Source of the DNA: Methylobacterium hispanicum
GTDB lineage: Bacteria; Pseudomonadota; Alphaproteobacteria; Rhizobiales; Beijerinckiaceae
Length of the DNA: 64,000 nt
Assembly (NCBI RefSeq): GCF_022179285.1
Contig: NZ_BPQO01000025.1
Coordinates: forward strand, 1 to 64,000
Direction of reading: 5' to 3'
Shown here: one piece after another, positions 44,731-53,340 of the stretch
How positions within the stretch are numbered: the stretch's first letter is position 1
Layout: the number at the start of each line of letters is the position of its first letter
Made by a program: the position numbers and the translations under genes
Notes under the pieces: generated by a model
Databases searched by the model: none
Seen by the model: only the letters and a program-made list of their open reading frames with translations
Told to the model about the DNA's origin: nothing

Positions 44731-45662
44731 TGCGCGCAGCCACTGAGGGCGGGGCCCGGCCGGGCCCCGCCGCACCGCTCGAACTCCGGGACCTCTTGGT
44801 CGAGCTGAACGACCTCAAGCGCGTCCGCTCCGCGGGCCGCACCGGCTCCATCGCCGAGCGCCTGTTCGCGCAAGGGTGGGGCATGCTGACCGGTGGCGCG
44901 AGCCCGGAGGACGTCGCCCTCGACATCACCGCGACCGCGCTCGCCGCCACCCGCCTGTGCGACCTCGACGCGGCCTTCCTGGCCTCGGCCGGGCTCTCCG
45001 ACGCCGCGGTGGCGGAGGTGCTGGTCTCGGGCTTCGACGCGGTGACGGAGGCGCTCGACCCGGAGCTGCGCGCGCGCCTGCGCGAGCGGCTGCGGATCCG
45101 CACCGGGGTGGTGCCGGGCCCGCTGCCGGGCTTCGTCGCGGCGCTCGCCCAGCAGCCGCGGGCGGGCGTCACCTGCCCGGGCCGCGCCCGGATCCTCCTG
45201 GAGCCGCCCGAGAACCACGCCGAGCACTGCCTGATGGTGGCGGTCTACGGCGTGGCGCTCAGCCCCTTCTACCGGGCGGATCCCGCGACCGTGTTCCTCG
45301 CCGCGATGGCGCACCACTTCCACAACGCCGCGATGCCGGATGCGGGCTTCACCGGCGAGATGCTGCTGGGCGACCATCTCGGGCCGATCATGGAGACTAC
45401 CACCCGCTGGGCGCTGGACGCGCTCGAGCCCGCCCTGCGCGAGCCTGTCGTGCGCGCCCGCGCGGTGCTGCCCGACGACGCGACCGCGGAGGGCCGCGCC
45501 TTCCACGCCGCCGACTGCATCGACCGCGTGCTCCAGATCGCCCAGCACCTCAACGCCGCCTCGCTCACGATGCAGACGGTGCTGGATGACATGGAACTCG
45601 TGCATGCCGGCCCGGTGAAGGGTTTCCACGACCGCGTTCTGGCCGATATGCGGATCCCGTGA
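44730..45662 (+). CDS. HD-like protein of unknown function in inositol cluster
   Basis: This 310-residue protein is not one I can name. The ATG overlaps the ino1 stop; the frame opens 18 bases earlier but inside ino1. The C-terminal half follows an HD-hydrolase pattern like YfbR: ENHAEHCLMVAVYG (His, near residue 153), AAMAHHFHNAAMPDAGF (near 190) and FHAADCIDRVLQIAQHL (near 255). The HD dyad itself reads HH, so a metal ligand is changed. The N-terminal half is helical and Leu/Ala-rich. A phosphatase acting on an inositol-phosphate intermediate would suit the context but is inference. Confidence 0.65.
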   Translation: MRAATEGGARPGPAAPLELRDLLVELNDLKRVRSAGRTGSIAERLFAQGWGMLTGGASPEDVALDITATALAATRLCDLDAAFLASAGLSDAAVAEVLVSGFDAVTEALDPELRARLRERLRIRTGVVPGPLPGFVAALAQQPRAGVTCPGRARILLEPPENHAEHCLMVAVYGVALSPFYRADPATVFLAAMAHHFHNAAMPDAGFTGEMLLGDHLGPIMETTTRWALDALEPALREPVVRARAVLPDDATAEGRAFHAADCIDRVLQIAQHLNAASLTMQTVLDDMELVHAGPVKGFHDRVLADMRIP

Positions 45663-45753
45663 TCGGGAGGAACCCGCGGGACCGATCCGGGGCGGACCTC
45701 TCCGCTCCGGACCCGGCGTCGCGGGTCTCCCGTGCGGGGCATAGATTGAGTCC

Positions 45754-46938
45754 ATGATCCCCTTCGCTCTGCGTTCCCCCGAGACCGGCAACCCGCTCCG
45801 CGCCGACCGTCCGCACTCGCTCGCGGACGAGGAGACCGGCGCGCGCTGGCCGGTCATCGACGGCATCCCGTACCTGCGCGTGAACCGCGCCGCGCTGATC
45901 GAGCGCGTGCTCGCCCATCTCGACGCGGGCGAGCCCGACGAGGCGTTGGCCGCGCTGCTCGCCGACCAGGACGACTGGTGGAACGGCCCGGCCGCCGACC
46001 CGGGCGAGATCCGCCAGCTCGTGAAGGCGCGCGCGACCGCCACCCTGCGGGACGCGGTACGGCTCCTCGGCTGGGGCCGGGTCGGCGACTACTTCCTGCA
46101 CCGCTGGAGCGACCCGACCTATCTGGCGGGCCTCGCGCTACTGGAGGCGCACTGGAACGAGCCGATCTGCGTCTTCGAGTTCGCCTGCGGCATCGGCCAC
46201 TACCTGCGCGCGCTGAAGCGGCGCGGCTGCAAGGTCGCGGGCGCCGACGTGGTCTTCGCCAAGCTCTGGGTGGCACGCCACTGGGTGGTCGACGACAAGG
46301 CGCAGCTCGTCTGCTTCGACGCGGGCTCGGAGCACTGGCCGATCCCGGGCGCGCCGGTCGACCTCGTCGTCTGCAACGACGCCTTCTACTTCCTCGACGA
46401 CAAGCCGCGCCTGCTCGAAGCCTTGCGCCAGACGGCCGGCGACGACGGCTGGCTCGCGATCAGCCACATCCACAACGCCGAGAGTCCCGGCTTCTCGGCG
46501 GGCCGCGCGGTCACCGCCGAGGACATCGCCGAGCTGTTCCCCGACGCGCTGGTCTACGACGACGCCGAGCTGACGCGGGCGCTGGTCGAGGCGCGCGCGC
46601 CGGGCCCCCGCGAGCCCGGGGACCTGCGCGCCTGCGAGGCCTTCTCGGTGGTGGCCGGGCCCGGCATGCGGCCCGCCCCGCGCGCGGTGATCGACGGGCT
46701 GACCCTGCCGCCGGCCGGCACCGAGCTCCACCTCAACCCCCTCTACCAGCCGGATGAAGCGGGCGGGTTCGCGATCCGCTGGCCCTCGGAGCGCTACGCG
46801 GCCGAGTACGCTCCCCTCGTCACCTACCCGGCGCACTCGGAGGGCCCCGAGCGCCTGCGCTTCACCGGCGTGCCGGAGGCGGCGGAATCCGACCGGGTGC
46901 GGCGGCGCGAGTTCGTCGATCTGCCGGAGCGCTGGTGA
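45754..46938 (+). CDS. SAM-dependent methyltransferase with Trm112-like N-terminus
   Basis: The 394-residue protein starts with a short Trm112-like module (LRSPETGNPLRADRPHSLADEETGARWPVIDGIPYLR, residues 6-42) without the zinc cysteines. After a helical linker comes a class I methyltransferase core: VFEFACGIGHYLRALKRRGCKVAGADVVFAKLWVARH (motif I near residue 133) and LVVCNDAFYFLDDKPRLLEAL (motif IV region). The last 120 residues are an extra domain with no known motif. It would methylate a small molecule or sugar rather than DNA, judging from its neighbours. It overlaps the next gene by four bases (GTGATG type). Confidence 0.85.
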   Translation: MIPFALRSPETGNPLRADRPHSLADEETGARWPVIDGIPYLRVNRAALIERVLAHLDAGEPDEALAALLADQDDWWNGPAADPGEIRQLVKARATATLRDAVRLLGWGRVGDYFLHRWSDPTYLAGLALLEAHWNEPICVFEFACGIGHYLRALKRRGCKVAGADVVFAKLWVARHWVVDDKAQLVCFDAGSEHWPIPGAPVDLVVCNDAFYFLDDKPRLLEALRQTAGDDGWLAISHIHNAESPGFSAGRAVTAEDIAELFPDALVYDDAELTRALVEARAPGPREPGDLRACEAFSVVAGPGMRPAPRAVIDGLTLPPAGTELHLNPLYQPDEAGGFAIRWPSERYAAEYAPLVTYPAHSEGPERLRFTGVPEAAESDRVRRREFVDLPERW

Positions 46939-47963
46939 TGGAGCCCGTCCGCTGGGGCATCGTCGGTTACGGCTGGGTCGCCCGCGACTACATGGCGCCC
47001 GGCATCCGCGAGGCCGGGCACCGGCTGGTCGCGGTCTGCGATCCCGGCGAGGCGGCCCGTGCGGCGGCCGAGGCCGAGGGGGCGCGGGCCTACGCGGATC
47101 TCTCCGGCCTGATCGCCGATCCCGCGGTGGAAGCGGTCTACGTCGCGACGCCGAACCACCTCCACCGCGAGGCCGTGGAGGCGCTGGCTGCCTCGGGCAA
47201 GGCGATCCTCTGCGAGAAACCGATGGCGGCCTCGCTCAGCGACGCCGAGGCGATGGCGGCGGCCGTCCAGGCCCACGGCATCTTCTACGGCACCGCCTTC
47301 GACCAGCGCCACCACCCGGCCCACCGCCTGATGCGGGACGCGGTTCGGACCGGGCGCCTCGGTACCGTGACGGCTGTGCGCATCGTCTACGCCTGCTGGC
47401 TGCACCGGGACTGGGCGCCGCAGGAAGGCCACGACAACTGGCGCATCGATCCCGCCCGGGCCGGGGGCGGCGCGCTGATCGACCTCGCGCCGCACGGTCT
47501 CGACCTCGTGGATTTCCTGCTGGACGAGTCGATCCGCGAGATCGCCGCCCTCACGCAGGCGCGCGCGCAGGATTACAGCGTGGACGACGGCGCCCTGCTG
47601 ATCGGCCGCACGGAGAGCGGCGTGCTGGCGAGCTTGCATGTCGCCTACAATTGCCCGGACGCGCTGCCGCGCCGCCGCCTGGAGGTGGTCGGCACACGCG
47701 GCCAGATGGTCGCCGAGAACACGATGGGGCAGGTGGCCGGCGGCCGCCTCACGTTCATCGACGGTGCATCGGGCCTTCCCGAGGATGTGGCCTTCGACGG
47801 GGACGCCTCGCCCTTCACCGAGCAGGTGCGCGCCTTCGGCTCGGCGCTGCGCCGGCCAGCGGAGCGCGAGGCCTACGCGGCGGCGCGGGATCTCCACACG
47901 ATGCGGCTCGTCGTAGGAGCCTACGCGAGCGACCGGGGCGGGGGCGGGAGGCTCGAACCGTGA
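46935..47963 (+). CDS. Gfo/Idh/MocA family NAD(P)-dependent oxidoreductase
   Basis: This 342-residue dehydrogenase has the N-terminal Rossmann fold (WGIVGYGWVARDYMAPGI, residues 7-24), the family motif AILCEKPMAASLSDAEAM (near residue 93), and the catalytic DLAPHGLDLVDFLL His region (near residue 182). Family members oxidise sugars, inositols or their derivatives at a ring carbon. With ino1 four genes upstream and a YcaO gene next, an inositol or glycosyl-inositol intermediate is a reasonable substrate. The stop is followed by a repeat element that splits the cluster from ycaO. Confidence 0.9.
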   Translation: MMEPVRWGIVGYGWVARDYMAPGIREAGHRLVAVCDPGEAARAAAEAEGARAYADLSGLIADPAVEAVYVATPNHLHREAVEALAASGKAILCEKPMAASLSDAEAMAAAVQAHGIFYGTAFDQRHHPAHRLMRDAVRTGRLGTVTAVRIVYACWLHRDWAPQEGHDNWRIDPARAGGGALIDLAPHGLDLVDFLLDESIREIAALTQARAQDYSVDDGALLIGRTESGVLASLHVAYNCPDALPRRRLEVVGTRGQMVAENTMGQVAGGRLTFIDGASGLPEDVAFDGDASPFTEQVRAFGSALRRPAEREAYAAARDLHTMRLVVGAYASDRGGGGRLEP

Positions 47964-48001
47964 TGCGCGCCGACGTCCTCCCACCCTACCCCGTAAGCCA
48001 C

Positions 48002-48178
48002 CCCCCTGTCCCGGACGCCTGGAACGCAGTGGAAGGTGATCCGGGACCCAGCACAGGGGGTGCCGCGCAGCGGCTCGATCTTCATCCCCGGCGCAGCAGG
48101 CGGACGCTTCGCGCCTTCTCGTGCTGGGTCCCGGGTCGCATTCCGCTCGCGCTCCATGCGCCCGGGAAAGGGGCGGCG
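48002..48178 (-). repeat. 180-bp palindromic repeat element, copy 2 (inverted)
   Basis: This is the reverse-complement relative of 30110-30290. TCCCGGACGCCTGGAACG at the left and GCGCCCGGGAAAGGGGCGGC at the right are the terminal repeats; the interior GCGGCTCGATCTTCATCCCC and GGCGGACGCTTCGCG match the first copy's interior complement. It fills most of the 253-base spacer between the oxidoreductase and ycaO, inside the presumed operon. No precursor-peptide gene is visible there. Confidence 0.8.
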
Positions 48179-48216
48179 GTGAAGCAGCCCAAACACGTTT
48201 GTCCTGAGGTGCATGC

Positions 48217-49815
48217 ATGACCACGACCGGCAACCAGGACCAGGACGCCCGCGCCCGCCACGCCCGCATCAAGGCGCCGCGGCCCTACAGCTACGGCGCC
48301 CCGCGCCGGATCGAGGGCCTGCCCGAGCGCCTGCCCGACCCCGTGCGGGCCTATCTCGACGTGCTGCCCCCGGGCCGCGTCGTCGGCTTCAACCTCGCGC
48401 CCCTCGACCGCACCGGCGTGCCGGTCTGGTTCGTCTCGCTCTTCCTCGACGATCCCTTCTTCGTCGGCGCGATGCCCTCGGGCATCGGCTACGGCGCCAC
48501 CGACGACGAGGCGCTGATCGGCGCGGTGGCCGAGATCGCCGAGAACCTGATGCCCTCGCTCGCCGTCATGCCGCGCAAGAAGGAGCGCGGCAGCTACGAT
48601 GATCTCGTCCGGGTGTTCGGTGAGAGGTCCGTCGCCGACCCGCTGACGCTCTGCCTGCCCGCGGGCTCTCCGGTCGGGCGCGGCACGGTGCTCGAATGGA
48701 CCCCCGCCACCCGCCGCGGCACGGGCGAGACCGTGCTGATGCCCCTCGACATCGCGGCGACCGACTATTTCGAATTGTCGGAGGGCTACACGCCCTTCAC
48801 GAATCTCATCACCAACGGCCTCGGCGCGGGCCCCGACCTCGATTTCGCCCTCGGCCACGGCGTGCTGGAATTGCTGCAGCGCGACGGCAACGGCCTCCTG
48901 TTCCGCGCCCTCGACCAGGGCGTGATGCTCGACTTCGCGGACGGGATCTCGGACGAGAACGCCGCGATGCTGGCGCGGCTGGAGAGCCTCGGCATCCGGG
49001 CCCTGCCGAAATTCGCCACCGACCAGTTCGGCCTGACCAACCTCTACGTGGTCGGCTACGACACCGACCTCGCCCGGGCGCCGGCCCCGATCGCCCTCTC
49101 GGCCTGCGGCGAGGCCTGCGACCCGGACCGCGACCGGGCCCTGCGCAAGGCGCTGCTCGAATTCCAGGCGGCGCGCGTGCGCAAGAGCTTCGGCCACGGC
49201 CCCCTCGACTTCGCCCGGACGGTCACGCCGCCGGGCTACGTCGACGCCTTCATCCAGAAGGCCCTGCCGAGCCTCGACCTGGAGGAGAGCCGGGCGCTGA
49301 AGGCCATGCTCGACTGGATCGTGCTGCCGCCGGAAGGCCTGCACGGCGTCCTCGCCGGCACGGTCTATTCCGAGCGCTCCACCAAGCGCTTCTCGGAACT
49401 GCCGAGCACGCAGGCCGCCGACGGCCACGCGCGCGGGAAGATCGCCTGCGACCGGCTGGAGGAGGCCGGCTTCGACGTGCTCTACGTCGATTGCTCGCCG
49501 CCGGGCGGCGGCGTCGGCGTCGCCAAGGCGATCGTGCCGGGGCTCGAGGTCGAGACCATGAGCTACTACCGGATCGGCGAGCGCAACACCCGCAAGCTCC
49601 TCGAGCGCGAGCACCCGCTCATCCGCTTCGGCGAGGCCAGCGAGACTCTGCGGCCGGTGCGTCTCACGCCGGAGGCGATCGAGCGCTTCGGCGGCCAGCC
49701 GCTCTTCGACACCGCGCTGGCCGAGGAGATCGTGGGCAGCCACTACCCGCTCTACCGCGAGCCGGAATCGCACCACGCGCCCTTCCGGCTGGAGCAGAGG
49801 GGGCGCGCCGCATGA
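48217..49815 (+). CDS. YcaO-domain protein
   Basis: YcaO proteins use ATP to activate amide carbonyls, forming azolines, thioamides or amidines. The 532-residue protein shows the three family motifs: GYGATDDEALIGAVAEIAEN (residues 90-109), TNGLGAGPDLDFALGHGVLELLQRDG (near 198) and RKALLEFQAARVRKS (near 309). The acidic residues expected for Mg-ATP are present. About 100 C-terminal residues extend past the usual domain. No TfuA, E1-like ocin protein or precursor peptide lies nearby, so a non-ribosomal small-molecule role is likely. Translation of the next gene is coupled (ATGA). Confidence 0.85.
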   Translation: MTTTGNQDQDARARHARIKAPRPYSYGAPRRIEGLPERLPDPVRAYLDVLPPGRVVGFNLAPLDRTGVPVWFVSLFLDDPFFVGAMPSGIGYGATDDEALIGAVAEIAENLMPSLAVMPRKKERGSYDDLVRVFGERSVADPLTLCLPAGSPVGRGTVLEWTPATRRGTGETVLMPLDIAATDYFELSEGYTPFTNLITNGLGAGPDLDFALGHGVLELLQRDGNGLLFRALDQGVMLDFADGISDENAAMLARLESLGIRALPKFATDQFGLTNLYVVGYDTDLARAPAPIALSACGEACDPDRDRALRKALLEFQAARVRKSFGHGPLDFARTVTPPGYVDAFIQKALPSLDLEESRALKAMLDWIVLPPEGLHGVLAGTVYSERSTKRFSELPSTQAADGHARGKIACDRLEEAGFDVLYVDCSPPGGGVGVAKAIVPGLEVETMSYYRIGERNTRKLLEREHPLIRFGEASETLRPVRLTPEAIERFGGQPLFDTALAEEIVGSHYPLYREPESHHAPFRLEQRGRAA

Positions 49816-50675
49816 GCCTGCGCTTCGCCTACAACACCAACGGGGCCGCCAACCACCGGCTCGACGACGCCCTGCGGCTGATCAAGGCGGCGGGCTACGA
49901 CGGCGTGGCGCTGACGCTCGACATCCACCACCTCGACCCGTTCGCGGAGAACTGGGCGGCGGAGGCGGGGCGCGTATCCAGCCTCCTGCAGAGCCTCGAA
50001 CTCGGCTCGGTGATCGAGACCGGCGCCCGCTTCCTGCTCGACCCCACCGCCAAGCACGAGCCGACGCTGGTGACGGCCGACGCCGCGGGCCGCGCCCGCC
50101 GCGTCGGCTTCCTGAAGCGGGCCATCGATATCGGGGCGATGCTGCACTCGGAGGCGGTCTCGTTCTGGGCCGGCGTGCCCAAGCCCGGCGTCGATCGCGA
50201 CGAGGCCCGCCGCTGGCTCTCGGAAGGGCTTCGCGAGGTCGTGGCCTACGCCGCGGACAAGGGCGTCGTGCCCTGTCTCGAACCCGAGCCCGGCATGCTG
50301 ATCGAGACCTTGGATGACTACGCCGCCCTGGGGATCGAGGGCCTCAGGCTCGCCCTCGACACCGGCCACTGCCTCGTCACCGGCGAGCGCGAGCCGGTAG
50401 CCGCCGTGCACGAGTTCGCCGACCGGATCGGCACCGTGGCGATCGAGGACATGGCCCGCGGCGTCCACGTCCACCTGCCCTTCGGCGAGGGCGACATGGA
50501 CGTGCCGGGCGTGCTGAACGCGCTCGAAGCGGTGAACTACGAGAAACTGATCTGCGTCGAGCTGTCCCGCGAGAGCCACCGGGCCGACCGGATGATCCCC
50601 GAGGCGCTCGCCTACCTGCGCGCCTGCCGCGGCCCCGGCGCGGACCTGCCGGTGCAGGAGACCCGCCCGCAATGA
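49812..50675 (+). CDS. TIM-barrel sugar phosphate isomerase/epimerase
   Basis: The ATG overlaps the ycaO stop. The 287-residue protein is of the AP-endonuclease-2/xylose-isomerase-like fold: MSLRFAYNTNGAANHRLDDALRLIKAAGYDGVALTLD opens the barrel; metal-ligand candidates are Glu in PCLEPEPGML (near residue 157), Asp/His in ALDTGHCLVTG (near 180) and Glu in CVELSRESHRADRM (near 250). Such enzymes isomerise or epimerise sugars and inosose compounds (IolE, IolI, IolH are examples). Linked to ino1 and an Idh-type oxidoreductase, action on an oxidised cyclitol is plausible. The next gene overlaps by four bases. Confidence 0.85.
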   Translation: MSLRFAYNTNGAANHRLDDALRLIKAAGYDGVALTLDIHHLDPFAENWAAEAGRVSSLLQSLELGSVIETGARFLLDPTAKHEPTLVTADAAGRARRVGFLKRAIDIGAMLHSEAVSFWAGVPKPGVDRDEARRWLSEGLREVVAYAADKGVVPCLEPEPGMLIETLDDYAALGIEGLRLALDTGHCLVTGEREPVAAVHEFADRIGTVAIEDMARGVHVHLPFGEGDMDVPGVLNALEAVNYEKLICVELSRESHRADRMIPEALAYLRACRGPGADLPVQETRPQ

Positions 50676-51910
50676 GGATCTGCTTCGTCAGCCGGCGCTA
50701 CTTCCCGGCGATATCCGGCATGAGCGTCTACGCGCAGAACCTGCTGCGCGAACTGGTCCAGGCCGGCCACGACGTCACGATGATCTCGCAGTACCGGGGC
50801 GATGCCTTCGGCACCCGCGTCTACGGCGGCGGCCCGCCCCCGTCCGTGCCCGGCGTGCGCGTGATCGGCCTCGAACAGCTCGGCGAGCAGGAGAGCGGCG
50901 ACTTCGAGCGCGACATCGACACGATGGTCGGGACGATCTGTGCCGAGCACGCGCGGGCCCCCTTCGACGTGCTCCACGCGCAGTACGGCTACCCGACCGG
51001 CTGGGCGACGCTCCTCGCCTCCAAGCGCCTCGGCGTGCCGAACGTTGTCTCGATCCAGGGCGGCGACGGGCACTGGGTCGGCTCCTGCTGCGAGACCCAC
51101 CGGGTCGCGATGTGCGAGGTCCTGGCCCACGCCAACGCCCTGCTGATCGGCGGACGATCCTTCGTGGAGGAGGTCTGCGAGCGCCTCGGCTCGGATCCGG
51201 CCCGCTTCACCATCGTGCCGGGCGCGGTCGACACCGCGCGCTTCACGCAGGGGACGGGCGACGGGCTGCCGGCCGCCCATGAGGGGCCGGTGCGCCTGTT
51301 CTACCACGGCCGCGTCGACCGCCGGAAAGGCGTGCTCGACTTCATCGAGGCGCTGGCGCTGCTCCGGGAGCAGGGGACGCGCTTCGCGGCGACCATCTCC
51401 GGCATCGGGCCGGACGTCGATCCGTCGCGGGAGCTCGCCCAGCGCCTTGGATTCTCCGAGGACGCGATCCGCTTCACCGGCTACGCCGACTACGCCACGG
51501 TGCCGGACCTCTATCGGGCGGCCGACGTCTTCGTCTCGCCGACCTACGCGGAGGGTTTCTCGAACACCATTCTCGAGGCGATGGCGGCGGGGCTCGCCTG
51601 CGTCTCCACGCACTCGGTCGGTGTCTCGGACTGCCTGCGCGACGAGGAGAACGGGCTGCTGGTGAACCCCGGCGACGTGCCGGCGCTGGCGCGCGCGCTC
51701 ACCCGGATCGTGGAGGACGGGCGGCTCCGCCGCCGCATCGCGCAAGCCGGACTGGAGGAGTGCCGCCGGGTCTATTCGTGGAGCGCGGTCGGCCGGCAGA
51801 TCATGGAGGTCTACGCCGCGGTGCGGGCGGAGGCGCCGCACACGGACTTCGCCGAGGCGTTGCCGCACGATCCGGCCTGCCGCTTCCGCGCCGAGCCGCA
51901 CCTGCTCTGA
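50672..51910 (+). CDS. GT4 family glycosyltransferase, MshA-like
   Basis: This 412-residue retaining glycosyltransferase has the GT-B fold: N-terminal RYFPAISGMSVYAQNLLRELVQAGHDVTMIS (residues 9-39), the acceptor loop VSIQGGDGHWVG, and the donor domain with RLFYHGRVDRRKGVLDFIEAL (near 210) and the EX7E motif SPTYAEGFSNTILEAMAAGL (near 292). GT4 includes MshA, which joins UDP-GlcNAc to inositol phosphate in mycothiol synthesis. With Ino1 upstream and a PIG-L deacetylase next, the same first reaction is a good hypothesis; sequence alone does not prove the substrate. Confidence 0.85.
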   Translation: MRICFVSRRYFPAISGMSVYAQNLLRELVQAGHDVTMISQYRGDAFGTRVYGGGPPPSVPGVRVIGLEQLGEQESGDFERDIDTMVGTICAEHARAPFDVLHAQYGYPTGWATLLASKRLGVPNVVSIQGGDGHWVGSCCETHRVAMCEVLAHANALLIGGRSFVEEVCERLGSDPARFTIVPGAVDTARFTQGTGDGLPAAHEGPVRLFYHGRVDRRKGVLDFIEALALLREQGTRFAATISGIGPDVDPSRELAQRLGFSEDAIRFTGYADYATVPDLYRAADVFVSPTYAEGFSNTILEAMAAGLACVSTHSVGVSDCLRDEENGLLVNPGDVPALARALTRIVEDGRLRRRIAQAGLEECRRVYSWSAVGRQIMEVYAAVRAEAPHTDFAEALPHDPACRFRAEPHLL

Positions 51911-51931
51911 CCGCACGAGACCGTACGCCTC

Positions 51932-52696
51932 TTGCCCACAGCCCTCGCCCTCTCGCCCCATCTCGACGACGCCGCCTTCTCGTGCGGCGGGACGCTGAAC
52001 CGGCTCGCAGCGAACGGCTGGCGGGTGGTGATGGCGACGGTGTTCACCGCCTCGGTGCCCGATCCGCGAGGCTTCGCGCTGGCCTGCCAGCTCGACAAGG
52101 GGCTCGGGCCGGAGATCGACTACATGGCGCTACGCCGGGCCGAGGACGCGGAAGCCGCACGCCATCTCGGCATCGCCCCGCCCGTGCACCTGCCCTTCCG
52201 CGAGGCGCCGCACCGAGGCTACGGCTCGGCGCCGGAGCTGTTCGCGGCGCCGCGGGCGGACGACGCGATCGCCGAGACGCTCGCCCCCGCCCTGGCGGAC
52301 CTGATCGCCGGGACCGCGCCGGACCTCCTCCTCGCCCCGCAGGCGATCGGCGGCCATGTCGATCACGTGCGGATGGTCGAAGCCCTGCGCGGGCTCGGCT
52401 ACGCCCTGCCGGTCCTGTGGTGGCGCGATTTTCCCTACACGGTGCGGACGGCCGAGCCGAAGCAGCCCCTGGGCGCGCTCTTCGTCGACCTGCCCGAGAT
52501 CGTCTTCGCGCTCGATGCGGCGGGGGAAGCCGCCAAGCTCCGGGCCTGCGCCGCCTATGCCAGCCAGATCGGCTTCCAGTTCGGCGGCCCGGCCGGTTTG
52601 GAGGCGCGGCTGGCGCAAGAGGAAGGACGCGAGCGCCTCCGCCTCTCCGGATCGCCGCCGCCGGACCTCGCGGCGCTGCGCGACGGGACCGGATGA
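51932..52696 (+). CDS. PIG-L/LmbE family deacetylase, MshB-like
   Basis: PIG-L enzymes are zinc deacetylases acting on N-acetylglucosaminyl-linked sugars (MshB in mycothiol, PIG-L in GPI anchors). The 254-residue protein begins with TTG (51932); no ATG or GTG precedes the family start TALALSPHLDDAAFSCGG, which carries the zinc motif PHxDD (residues 9-13). The third ligand is His in GGHVDHVRMVEAL (near residue 142). The gene is 21 bases behind the GT gene and overlaps the next by four bases (ATGA). Confidence 0.9.
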   Translation: MPTALALSPHLDDAAFSCGGTLNRLAANGWRVVMATVFTASVPDPRGFALACQLDKGLGPEIDYMALRRAEDAEAARHLGIAPPVHLPFREAPHRGYGSAPELFAAPRADDAIAETLAPALADLIAGTAPDLLLAPQAIGGHVDHVRMVEALRGLGYALPVLWWRDFPYTVRTAEPKQPLGALFVDLPEIVFALDAAGEAAKLRACAAYASQIGFQFGGPAGLEARLAQEEGRERLRLSGSPPPDLAALRDGTG

Positions 52697-53340
52697 CCGG
52701 GCTCGCGCCCGACCAGCCGAAATCCCTGCGCGATCCGGCGGCGCTCGCCGCGCGCCGTGCCCTGGTGGATGCCCCCCACATCGCCCCCATCCGCGCGCTC
52801 GCCCGGCGCATAGCAGACGAGCGGCGAGCGCCCGTCCCCGACCCCGATCCGCTCGACGGCGGCGTCAACGCCCGGATGCTCCTCCTCTTGGAGACGCCGG
52901 GCCCCGCGGTCGTCCGCACCGGCTTCGTCACCCGCGACAGCGCCACCGGCACCGCCGCGAACCTGTTCCGCTTCCTCGCCGAGGCCGGCATCCCCCGGGC
53001 CGACACCCTGATCTGGAACGTCGTGCCCTGGGTGATCCACGCCCCCGGCGCGCTCAACCGCGCCCCGCGCCGGGCGGAGCTGCGCGCGGCCGAACCCTAC
53101 CTTGGCCCCCTCCTCGACCTCCTGCCCGGCCTCGCGGTGGCGGTGCTGGCCGGGCGCTTCGCCGGGGAGGCGCGTCCCGCGTTCGAGGCCCTGCGGCCGG
53201 GATTGCCGGTGGTCGGCGTGCCGCATCCGAGCCCGACCTACGTCTGCACAGCGCCCGCCGTCCCGGAACGCATCCGGGCGGGGATGGAGGAGGCCGCCGT
53301 CATCCTGCGGACATCTCGCGCGGGCATCGCTGCCTCCTGA
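52693..53340 (+). CDS. uracil-DNA glycosylase superfamily protein
   Basis: This 215-residue protein has the UDG fold: motif 1 MLLLLETPGPAVVRTGFV (near residue 63), NVVPWVIHAPGALNR (near 112), and the His-loop PHPSPTYV (near 180). Family 4-type Fe-S cysteines are not seen. It could be a repair glycosylase that happens to sit here or, since it overlaps the deacetylase gene by four bases, a domesticated N-glycosidase acting in the pathway. The sequence does not decide. After its stop comes a 204-base spacer with no clear feature except GC-rich dyads. Confidence 0.8.
   Translation: MTGLAPDQPKSLRDPAALAARRALVDAPHIAPIRALARRIADERRAPVPDPDPLDGGVNARMLLLLETPGPAVVRTGFVTRDSATGTAANLFRFLAEAGIPRADTLIWNVVPWVIHAPGALNRAPRRAELRAAEPYLGPLLDLLPGLAVAVLAGRFAGEARPAFEALRPGLPVVGVPHPSPTYVCTAPAVPERIRAGMEEAAVILRTSRAGIAAS

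Noticed and set aside
43540..52696. Complete mycothiol pathway
   Set aside because: Ino1, GT4 and PIG-L fit, but no cysteine ligase (MshC) or acetyltransferase (MshD) is present, and mycothiol is an actinobacterial thiol. Only the opening chemistry is proposed to be alike.
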